From Ulva prolifera (taxonomy: Eukaryota; Chlorophyta; Ulvophyceae; Ulvales; Ulvaceae): a stretch of 64,000 nt of DNA. This document shows positions 1-7,695 of the stretch, piece after piece. The notes below the pieces were generated by a model. The model saw only the letters and a list, made by a program, of their open reading frames with translations. It ran no database searches and was not told the origin of the DNA. How positions within the stretch are numbered: the first letter of the stretch is position 1; every line of letters starts with the position of its first letter. Both the position numbers and the translations under genes were made by a program. The DNA lies in the NCBI GenBank assembly GCA_023078555.1, contig CM041196.1:1798001-1862000 (forward strand). Reading direction: 5' to 3'.

Positions 1-930
1 GCGTCCCACTCACCGGAGGAGCCGACAGGGTGGCCGGGTACGTCTTCGTGGCCATGCTGTACATGACGCAGGGATTTTAAAGCGATGTCAGCCGTGGAAG
101 TAGCGTCGATCCAGAATCGCGACATGCTTTGCTACGCAGGCCGAGACCAGCAACGGCGGGAGACGCGCCCGCAAGAGAGGCAGCGACAGGTCACTCGCCG
201 ATCTCCCCCCTTCACCTCCGGTTCTCAACCGAACACGGGAGGATGTACCTGACAGCGATGACGTAGAGCTCGAGGTCCTACCCCACATAGTGGCAGCCGG
301 CCCGGAAGAAGCGGACGACGAGATGCCAGTGCCCAAGACTCGGCGAAGCGGCCCAACAGAGATGGACATACAGGAGGATGAACCGGTACGCCTTGATCTG
401 TACATACCTCCACAAGGTTGACATAAACTGTGCTTTCATAAGCCCAGGCTCATGTACGCGCGTTCATAATGATGCAGTGCGCTTGCTGATGCATCAACAT
501 CGTATATATGCTGGTCATGTGAGTTTACAAAAGAGTGATGCTGGTCATGTTGTTTCCGTAGGTGCGAGAGATCGTGTGACAGCATCGTTGTTCTGCAGAA
601 GGCAAAGAAAAAAGATACTCATCCAGCTCTGGAGAAGCGCCAGGCAGAGGCCGAAGTAGAATCTCTCAGGCATGCCCTCCAGGTTCTCAATGACAGAATA
701 GCCAAGTCTGAGGACGAATTAGCGAAGCTGGCATCCGGCCCCGCCCGCAACCGGAAGGGTCCGCAGGCAAAGAAGCTCGATGAATCAATCAAACAGGACA
801 AGGTATGCCACAGTTTATCTGAACAAGTATATCTCAATATGTGTGTACTGTCAGCGGTATGATACAGCGGCGGAGCGTGCAGGAGGAGGTCCGGGAGCTT
901 ATGCAGACCTTGATTGAGATGCTGTCGTGA
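1..930 (+). CDS. 3' end of a charged coiled-coil protein (four exons, 5' end outside the window)
   Basis: Four exons join without breaking the frame: 2-37, 140-385, 599-802 and 868-930. Donors are GTACGT, GTACGC and GTATGC; acceptors are TACGCAG, TTCTGCAG and ATACAG. Exon 2 encodes an Arg/Lys-rich patch, then a Pro-rich and strongly acidic stretch (PDSDDVELEV, GPEEADDEM). Exon 3 is Lys/Glu-rich with heptad-like spacing (EKRQAEAEVESLRHALQVLN), as in a coiled coil. Exon 4 continues the helix (SVQEEVRELMQTLIEML) to a TGA stop. The basic, acidic and coiled-coil order would suit a nuclear scaffold or chromatin protein, but I recognise no family. All internal exons are phase 0, which supports the model. 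Exon 1 is the least certain because a different frame is open across it. Confidence 0.6.
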
Positions 931-1519
931 GGTGAAGACTCAGATTGAAGATGTCTGTATATTAGTTGTACACCAACGGGGGCTCAGAAGACACTGTCCC
1001 TGAACACAGGCGGTCGTGGCCGAGTGTATGAGTGGGGTATATGACATGTTAGACGTGGCATTACCTGTTATAGTAGTAATGTCGTTCCGTATGGACATGC
1101 AGAGGTCACAAGGTGACGAGATCTCAATGTAAGCAATGTCTATGATAGTCTATGATTGCCTATGCAAGGCATGACCGCCTGCCTACAAACTCGTGTGAAC
1201 ACATCAACAAAGCTGTCTTGTTTCGGAACCACGGTGTACATGCTGCTTGTATACGCGTACGCGAAACTGCCTATCCCGCAAGACCGTATGTCATGTGCGC
1301 ACCATTCGCGATTCACGTTGAAAACCTGGTGCACCTGTTAAAATAGAGTGAATGAGAGAGAACAAACACCGATACCGAGTCGCATCCGTGTCAACGGCAA
1401 CATGCACGTGGCACACATGTAAAGGAGGCCTCGCTGACCTCACCACGTACGTACTCTGCCTCCGGCACGGTCGAACAGAGAGTAACCAAGTAATAACCCC
1501 TCATGAACCAGCATGTTCG

Positions 1520-1850
1520 TCCACGCTTCCGGACGGCTTCCGCAAGGCTCCGCCGGAACGTCCCCGGATCCGAAATCATTCCGAAATTTTAAGCATTCTT
1601 CCTCAAACAGTCCTTCGGATGCATTGCGGAACCTTCGCGCGTTCCGGCACCACTCCGGAAACGTTCCGGCGGAACACCCACGTGGAGTGCACTTGGAAAC
1701 CACCCGGTCGGAACGCTCGCGGAACTTCCTCCCACGCTCCGGACTGCCTTCCGGACGCTCCGCTAACAGTCCTTTCGCTGTTCCGGGGGCTCCGCCACGC
1801 ATCCGCCCCTCTTCCGCGAGCCGTCCTCGCACGTTCCCCACCACCACGTC
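1520..1850. repeat. Degenerate CCGGAAC/GTTCCGG-rich repeat tract
   Basis: Over about 330 bases the short motifs TTCCGG, CTCCG, GGAAC and CGGAAC recur every 10-25 bases on both strands, for example GGAAACGTTCCGGCGGAAC near 1669. Because the motif is nearly self-complementary, the tract reads open in several frames on both strands. Those ORFs are low-complexity products of the repeat, not genes. The spacing is irregular, so this is not a clean tandem array. Confidence 0.6.
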
Positions 1851-2514
1851 ACCATTCTCCTAGTGGCTGTTCTGCCATCTGACCTGCAGGGGTTTCTGAC
1901 CGATGGAGTGCTGCCATCGCTAGTGGGCATTGGCATGGCACAAGCTTAAGGCTGAGCACTCCCGTCACGGGAGTATGGTACTACCAGTTATATCAGCCCA
2001 CACAATCCACCCGAAAGTTCTGCAACTCGAGGGGACCTCACTTGCAGTGCTGTGTGTCCAGACTCTTGACTGTTACTGATGAAGCTCTCCCTCGTGTGGC
2101 TATATAGCCATGTACTGCTATGGCTATCATATGATATAGCTACTGCCACCTCTCCAGTGGTGTTCATGATTGAAAGTGGGGATCCCTCGGTTCCTCCCTC
2201 GAAAGTGGGGTGCCCTCGAGGGATGCTGCCTGTGGCTTGGGTGCAGGATCGGTGAGTCTGGAGTTGAGCTTATTGCTGCTGTCCCAGTTATCCTTGTAGC
2301 ACACATGTGTGGAAGCTGATTGGATAGAGGTCTCTGTGATGTATTTGTCCTGGACTACGCAGTATATACTGTGGTATTACCATGTGTGGGTGACTGTGGA
2401 AGCTGCTGATTGAGCGCTAGCATCGGAGAGCGCATGTGCACTCTTCTAGAGGTGCCATTGTAATCCTCTTATGTGACAGAAATGCCAATGCGTGGCATGC
2501 CTGCAGGCATTGCA

Positions 2515-2534
2515 CAATTGCACATGTGCAATTG
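2515..2534. repeat. 20-bp perfect palindrome
   Basis: CAATTGCACATGTGCAATTG reads the same on both strands. It lies in a stretch rich in TGCAATTG and CATGTG. No nearby gene start gives it an obvious operator role. Confidence 0.8.
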
Positions 2535-2747
2535 CAAGTGCGGTACCGGTTCCGCATGTGGCCATATGGGCCCACTTCCAACACTCTGCAGCACGACAAC
2601 AGAGTAGACAGGTGCAGAATTCCTGCAATCTATGCAATTGCAAGATATCACACAATTGTGGAGCCAGCTGCGACACATGGCGGAGTGGTGTGGCCACGCG
2701 CAGCCTCAAATGCGCCCTCTCGGAGATTTCGGATCACGAATTCGTTT

Positions 2748-2787
2748 ACTCAACCACCCCGGACAGTTAACTCAACCACCCCGGACA
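2748..2787 (+). repeat. Two 18-bp direct repeats
   Basis: ACTCAACCACCCCGGACA occurs at 2748-2765 and again at 2770-2787, separated by GTTA. The copies are identical. Confidence 0.85.
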
Positions 2788-2924
2788 CGTGTGCATTTGT
2801 AAGCTGCGATGGAGGACGCGCGGAGGCGGCCGCGACGCTGAGCAGACTGCGTCGAAGCCTGGCGAGGTCCCGGGGGAACACGGTGGAGGTCGCAGCGCAT
2901 GCATGTGCGCGTGCCCTCTCTTCT

Positions 2925-2963
2925 CCCCTGTATCTCGTGGAAATTACTCGTGAGATACAGGGG
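2925..2963. repeat. Inverted repeat with 12-bp arms
   Basis: CCCCTGTATCTC (2925-2936) and its exact complement GAGATACAGGGG (2952-2963) flank a 15-base spacer. The arms contain the half-site GTATCTC, which resembles one half of the recurrent ATCTCGAGAT palindrome in this window. Confidence 0.7.
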
Positions 2964-3198
2964 ACGTCCGCGTCCGCGTGCGCTGCATGCCCCACATGCG
3001 CGCTGCGATTCTTGGGCTGATATATAAACGTGAACACGGGAGCTGTCCCGATCGTTCGGCGGTCAACGTGATCTGAGCCAGCGCCGAGGAGGACGGCCTA
3101 TCTCGAGATCAGTGCTGTGCAGCAGAATCGATCGCGGTATCCAGGCTTGAAGATGCAGCGACCGACTCCTCGCACCCACCTACAAACGCCCCAGTAGC

Positions 3199-3250
3199 TA
3201 CCAACGTAACTAATTGTGTTACAAGGACAAAGAAAGCGAGGCACGTACCT
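3199..3250 (-). mobile_element. Very short relic of TGTAA-tailed retroposon family 1
   Basis: On the minus strand, bases about 3213-3238 match the 3' terminal sequence of family 1 (GCTTTGTCCTTGTAACA, with one change). The relic is flanked by a near-duplicate, ACGTAACTAA on one side and ACGTACCTAA on the other, as expected for a target-site duplication with one later mutation. Only the last 30 or so bases of the element are present, an extreme 5' truncation. Confidence 0.5.
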
Positions 3251-4342
3251 AAGTGTGTCCCATGGGATGCATCAATGAGTGATGACAATATTGTACTCAC
3301 AACGTTGCAACACGGATCAGTAGACCGTCGACGGGGTGCATCCGGGGTGCATCCGGCATCATCGGTGAGGTGCAGACAACCTGTTTCACTTGTAATTATG
3401 ATTCTAGCATCAGATGCAGCTGCACCTGGGCCTGTGATTTCCTGTGTAGGGTGGTACAGGGTAGCAACTTGGGCAACTTGGCCATGGGTTGCAAATTGAA
3501 TTGCATGCTACCTGAGGGTGTAACTTCTGAGTGAAGTTGTGGGCGTCCGGATCCGTCTATCATGCATGAAATATTTGATACAGCCATAGCATCATGGTTA
3601 CTTACCTTTCTGCAGAAGCATGTTGTGGAGCACAGCATATGTAGAGCCTTACATTGAGCATTCAGCTGCGGTGCCAGCGTGTCCATGGCGTTGGTGGGTA
3701 TTAGTGATGCGTATCAACCTTGCACTCGTGTTCACCATGAACGATGTGCCTCATGCTCAAATGACTGGAGAGAAAAAGCGTCACTGGACTGCATGCCAAT
3801 GTGGACACAGTACAGTCCCTAGAGTGGTAGGAATCTGGGTGTGGCATATCTGAACTCTTGTGTAACATGTATAATTGCAAGGGTTTGGGTGAACAGCTGA
3901 ACAGCTCAGCTGCTGTCACACCTGACATCTCAATGCACCCATTAATTCATACAAGTACTACCTCTACACATTTCTTCAACATCAAAAGAATCATTTTTAT
4001 GTACATGTCTCCATGCTTTGGCCAGCGGGTCGCCTGCGCAGCGTCAATATCTCCGAGTTCCAGGCTGTTGCATGGGCATGGGCATTCAATGCATTCAAGT
4101 TGTACACGTATGCACGCACGCGTTTGTGTCCGCCTGTCCCCGTCGGCCACCCACAAGGCCACGGGGCACTGTGCTGTTGCTATCACTCAGAAAGCAGCCT
4201 TTCACACACACTGCAGTGCACACTGATCGGTGGCGCGGGCTGCATCCCAGACGGCTTACCAGGCGCAGATTAATATTATATCATTTCATTTCACCCCGTC
4301 ACATGCATCATCATGCACCATGTACACGCAGGCCTGTAGACC

Positions 4343-5719
4343 ATGAACCCAGCCATGTCACACCGCCCAGCGCGCAGCAGCCCCAGCGCGCAGCGCAGCC
4401 ACGTGCTGACGGCCGTCATCGCCTGGGCGCTCGCCCGTGCCGCGGCGCCCGTGCTCGCCGAAGCCGACGCCGCCTGCTCCGCCGCCGCCGCCGCGATCCT
4501 GGAGGACTATGCGGAGGCCAACCCCGCCCTGTTCACGACTGCCGGCTGCGACGAGGCAGGCGACTACACCGTCTGTGATTTCCGCGGCTCCGCCGGCCCG
4601 TGCAGCGCCAACCCGATATGCCCCGAGAACCAGATCGACACCTTCACCTGCCCCTCTGATGCAGCTGCCGTCAACGCCACCTGCTGCCTGGAGGAGTACC
4701 GAAAGCCCGCCTGTGACGGCTGTGCGCCCGTGCTGACGGCATGCATATCATCATGTGGTGGCCCCACATACCCCCCCATCACCACTGAAGAAGAACTCAA
4801 CGAAGAGTGTGTCGACATCGCGGACCTCGCGCTGCCCGGGCTTGCCGTGGATTTCCCGGCCGAGTTCACCACCGGCTGCGACGGCGCTGCCCCCGGCCTG
4901 GTGTGTGACCTGAATGGCTACGGGGGTGCTTGTACCGAGGTGGCACAATGTGCTGACCTGCCAGTCTCTGGGAACTGCTCACCCGCCGCGGCAGAGTCCG
5001 GCTGCTGCGTCGCGTTTGTCGCCGTCCCCTGCGAAGGCTGCGACCCTGAGCCGATAGACTGTGCTCAGATGTGTGCTGCAGAGCCGGGTTCGGCTGCGCC
5101 GTTGACTGAAGCCACGTCCTGCGCAGCACGCTACGACGGCGTGCTGGAGTCACTCGCGATGATGGACCCGGCGGCATACGCCAACGGCTGCGACAACGCT
5201 GATCCAAATCAGGTTTGCGACCTCCAGAGTTTCGCCGGCTCGTGCGAGGCGAACCCTGTGTGCCCTTCCGACCAGATCGTCCGAGGCCAGTGCACGGAAG
5301 ACACGGGCCCCCCGGAGTGCTGCGAGGTCCTGCTTGCCAAGGCCTGCGATGCCTGCGAGCCGATCCCGCTGCAGTGCTTGGACCTGTGCCCCTCGGCCCC
5401 ACCTGCGGCCCCCTTGACTGCGCAAGAGGCGCAGGCTCAGCTGTGCACTGACGATGCAGACCTCTTCCTTTCGTTCTTCCGCAACATCAGCCCCGACTCT
5501 GTGGCCGAGAGCTGCGCCGTGGCGGAGTCGGGCCAGCTGTGTGACATCATCGCCGGCGTCGGCCCGTGCAGCAGCATGCCCGAGTGCGCTGGTGTTGATA
5601 TCCTCCGCAGCAGCACGTGCACGGCGGAGAACGAGGACAGCGCATGCTGCGACGTGGCCATTGCGGTGCTGTGCCCCGGCTGCGCCGCTGAACCCATATT
5701 CTGCAACCTGTTCTGCTAA
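4343..5719 (+). CDS. Secreted cysteine-rich protein with four 12-cysteine repeats
   Basis: A single uninterrupted exon of 458 codons starts at a true ATG and ends with TAA. The N-terminus has a hydrophobic core (VLTAVIAWALARAAAPVLA) ending in an Ala-x-Ala-like cleavage context, so it should enter the secretory pathway; no later membrane span or anchor is visible. The rest is four repeats of about 95 residues, each with 12 cysteines spaced roughly C-x20-23-C-x8-12-C-x7-8-C-x5-C-x9-13-C-x7-9-CC-x7-C-x2-C-x6-C-x3-C. CDFRG or CDL follows the second cysteine pair. All cysteines are paired in number, suggesting six disulfides per repeat. The same repeat fills the 1,102-residue protein at 48410-51715. 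I do not recognise the domain. A cell-wall, extracellular-matrix or defence role is a guess from secretion and disulfide content. Confidence 0.85.
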   Translation: MNPAMSHRPARSSPSAQRSHVLTAVIAWALARAAAPVLAEADAACSAAAAAILEDYAEANPALFTTAGCDEAGDYTVCDFRGSAGPCSANPICPENQIDTFTCPSDAAAVNATCCLEEYRKPACDGCAPVLTACISSCGGPTYPPITTEEELNEECVDIADLALPGLAVDFPAEFTTGCDGAAPGLVCDLNGYGGACTEVAQCADLPVSGNCSPAAAESGCCVAFVAVPCEGCDPEPIDCAQMCAAEPGSAAPLTEATSCAARYDGVLESLAMMDPAAYANGCDNADPNQVCDLQSFAGSCEANPVCPSDQIVRGQCTEDTGPPECCEVLLAKACDACEPIPLQCLDLCPSAPPAAPLTAQEAQAQLCTDDADLFLSFFRNISPDSVAESCAVAESGQLCDIIAGVGPCSSMPECAGVDILRSSTCTAENEDSACCDVAIAVLCPGCAAEPIFCNLFC

Positions 5720-5758
5720 AGCGACCGACGACTTGCGTGCCAGTGCTGCTGGGTGGGG

Positions 5759-5922
5759 GCATTCATGTGTTACAAGGACAAAGCAAGCGAGGCAGGTGCA
5801 TTCATGTGTTACAAGGACAAAGCAAGCGAGGCAGGTGCATTCATGTGTTACAAGGACAAAGCAAGCGAGGCAGGTGCATTCATGTGTTACAAGGACAAAG
5901 CAAGCGAGGCAGGTGCATTCAT
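5759..5922 (-). repeat. Four perfect 39-bp tandem units derived from retroposon family 1
   Basis: Units at 5759-5797, 5798-5836, 5837-5875 and 5876-5914 are identical, followed by a final GCATTCAT (5915-5922). Each unit is GCATTCAT plus 31 bases that, on the minus strand, are the 3' tail of family 1 ending in TTTGTCCTTGTAACAC. The GCATTCAT on both sides of every tail looks like a target-site duplication. The array lies 40 bases after the stop codon of the cysteine-rich gene, probably in its 3' UTR, and is open in several frames without being coding. Confidence 0.85.
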
Positions 5923-6368
5923 GTGCAGCCGAGGAGTGCGTTTTGGCAATGGTTGTCGACCGGGAGACACTGATGGAGGGACCTCTCACTACTGTATGCT
6001 GTGGATGCTTGACTGGTGTGGAAGTGGACAGCAGTCATGTACATGTGGCCACGTCCAGCAGTCCCGAGGATCTCTGTTCGATGTACAAGATCTCGAGGCA
6101 TTTGTATGGCAGAGCACCTACTGAAATCCACGAAAGCCACAATCAGCCGCAGCCAGCAGTCCCGAAGATCGTGCGCATTGTGACGTTGAGTTGCCGGGGG
6201 GAGGCGGGAAGCAGGAGTGCCCTGGAGTGTGCCCTGAGCTAGCTTGATGCTGTGATCCTGTTTGAGATTACATTAGGCAGTCAACTAAACTTGTGTAAAT
6301 ATTTAATGAATTGATGCAGAGAGAATCTCCATGCCATCATGTTCACGTCCCGGCGGCACCATCCCAGC
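5923..6368. other. Short intergenic gap, nothing recognised
   Basis: This may include the 3' UTR of the cysteine-rich gene. No splice-consistent exon or named repeat is seen. Confidence 0.4.
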
Positions 6369-6478
6369 AGTGTTGGGTCGCTTTGCAGCATTTCCAGGGC
6401 TGCCACCCCGAAATTAGACCTGAATATTCGGAATTGTCACATATGATCGGGCCCGACGACCCAACACTGCATCCCAGC
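6360..6478 (+). mobile_element. 101-bp MITE with 9-bp target duplication (copy 1)
   Basis: The element spans 6369-6469, begins AGTGTTGGGTCG and ends CGACCCAACACTG, so its ends are inverted repeats of about 12 bp. CATCCCAGC flanks it at 6360-6368 and 6470-6478, a perfect 9-bp target-site duplication of the size made by Mutator-like transposases. The interior is AT-richer and noncoding. Three other copies here have exactly the same length of 101 bp. Confidence 0.85.
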
Positions 6479-6503
6479 CAAGGGGAAGGCCTTGTTATCT
6501 ATG

Positions 6504-6622
6504 GACCCATGTAGTGTTGGGTCATCGGGCCCGATCACATAGAACAATTCCGAATATCCAGCTCTAATTTTTTGGTTGGTAGCCCTGAAAATGCTGCAAA
6601 GGGACCCAACACTGGGCCCATG
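6504..6622 (-). mobile_element. 101-bp MITE, inverted copy 2
   Basis: Bases 6513-6613 are the reverse complement of the copy at 6369-6469 with scattered differences. The flanks GACCCATGT and GGCCCATGT form a 9-bp target duplication with one mismatch. The two copies sit 43 bases apart in opposite orientation, so a transcript through both could form a long hairpin. Confidence 0.8.
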
Positions 6623-6782
6623 TCTCTGAGCATACGCATCATTCTTGCAAGTGAAGTGAGTGATGGCTGTGATTGCTCACATGTCGCCATGCACCCGAAA
6701 ACACTATGCTGCAATCAAACAACGAACATGGGTTCACTTCAGGATTGCACACTTATGATCATGCTCTGGCAGCCATATATGC

Positions 6783-6837
6783 CATACTGTGATAGTCCAG
6801 TGGTAGAGCGGTCTTACCACTGGACTATCACACATAC
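6783..6837. mobile_element. 45-bp fold-back element with 5-bp target duplication (copy 1)
   Basis: The element (6788-6832) is a perfect hairpin: an 18-bp left arm TGTGATAGTCCAGTGGTA, a 9-base loop GAGCGGTCT, and the exact complement of the arm. CATAC lies immediately on both sides (6783-6787 and 6833-6837). The core TGGTAGAGCGG matches the tRNA A-box pattern TRGYNNANNGG and looks like a tRNA D-arm. A second 45-bp copy with its own 5-bp flanking repeat lies at 36118-36172. Confidence 0.75.
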
Positions 6838-7610
6838 GTATCATGTGCACCACAGAAAGCCAGTCACATAACCACTACTACAACTTAGTCTGGATATACC
6901 TAGGCGCGTCTCTTGTGACATTGATGAATTCTACCAACGGGCCCACATATGCCGAGCTCCACAGTACATGTCGGGCTAGCCGCAGAGCAGAGCACAGCGC
7001 TGAGTGCCGCATGAGATCCCGTGGAAAAGCAGACGGCAGGCAGCACTCATGGCAGCATGCCCCTCCGCAGGGCCTGCGTCTATTGCAAGCCACAGCCTCG
7101 TCCTGTTTGATAGTGCATCATGACAACCGACTCGGTAGGCTCGGAGGGACTACCGTGTCGGTGACTTCCTTGCTTGCAATGGCTGACGAAGCGAACAGTC
7201 ACCCATGAGTGCGCTCACGTCTCAGGTGTGATGAGCAGCAGTGATGGGTAGCTAGCATGGCCAGCTAGGACACCGTCCGAATGCAGCGCACGCTTGGACA
7301 CTCGTCCGCTTCCGGGCTGTGACGCAGCGGCGTCAGCTGCTGCTGATTGGTGTCAACAGGCCACAGTAAAGCAGAGTATCTGGAATGACTTGAGACATGC
7401 TCCAAATCCTTGCATATATAGCTTAGGCCCTGCTTCCAGACTGCTAGGGCTGCACATGCCGGCGATATAACGCCTCTCACAGGGCAAGTGTCTGTGCTGC
7501 TGGCGCCGTGTGCACGGATGATGGAGATGTTTGTAGGCTGCATACTGCAGCACAGGTTGCAGGCGTTTTCGCTTTGGATGTGGCATTCCATTCTGATGGT
7601 TGTGGCCAGC

Positions 7611-7695
7611 TTGGGTTAAGAATTGCATCGGCACAGATCTGTGCCGATGCAAATCTTGACCCAACAATTTGCAGCTCTAGAGCTACAAATTGTTG
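7611..7695. repeat. Two overlapping long palindromes
   Basis: Bases 7611-7664 form a 54-bp palindrome with two mismatched pairs; its central 30 bases (7623-7652) are perfect and centre on CACAGATCTGTG. Bases 7662-7695 form a second, 34-bp palindrome with one mismatched pair, centred on AGCTCTAGAGCT. They share only CAA. Neither has a spacer, so both could extrude as cruciforms or be collapsed fold-back insertions. Confidence 0.8.

Larger units (their letters stand above)
931..4342. other. Repeat-rich intergenic region, no convincing gene
   Basis: No splice-consistent gene model was found in these 3.4 kb. A diverged copy of the second TGTAA-tailed repeat family lies at about 1336-1395 on the minus strand (compare 11730-11795). 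The CCGGAA-rich stretch, palindromes, direct repeats and a short retroposon relic are listed separately. A TATA-like TGATATATAAACG at about 3018-3030 lies 75 bases before the palindrome ATCTCGAGAT (3100-3109) and could mark a promoter, but no reading frame follows that I can support. Confidence 0.5.

Noticed and set aside
5759-5922. CRISPR-like regular repeats
   Set aside because: The units are contiguous and contain no variable spacers, in a eukaryotic context. They derive from a retroposon tail.
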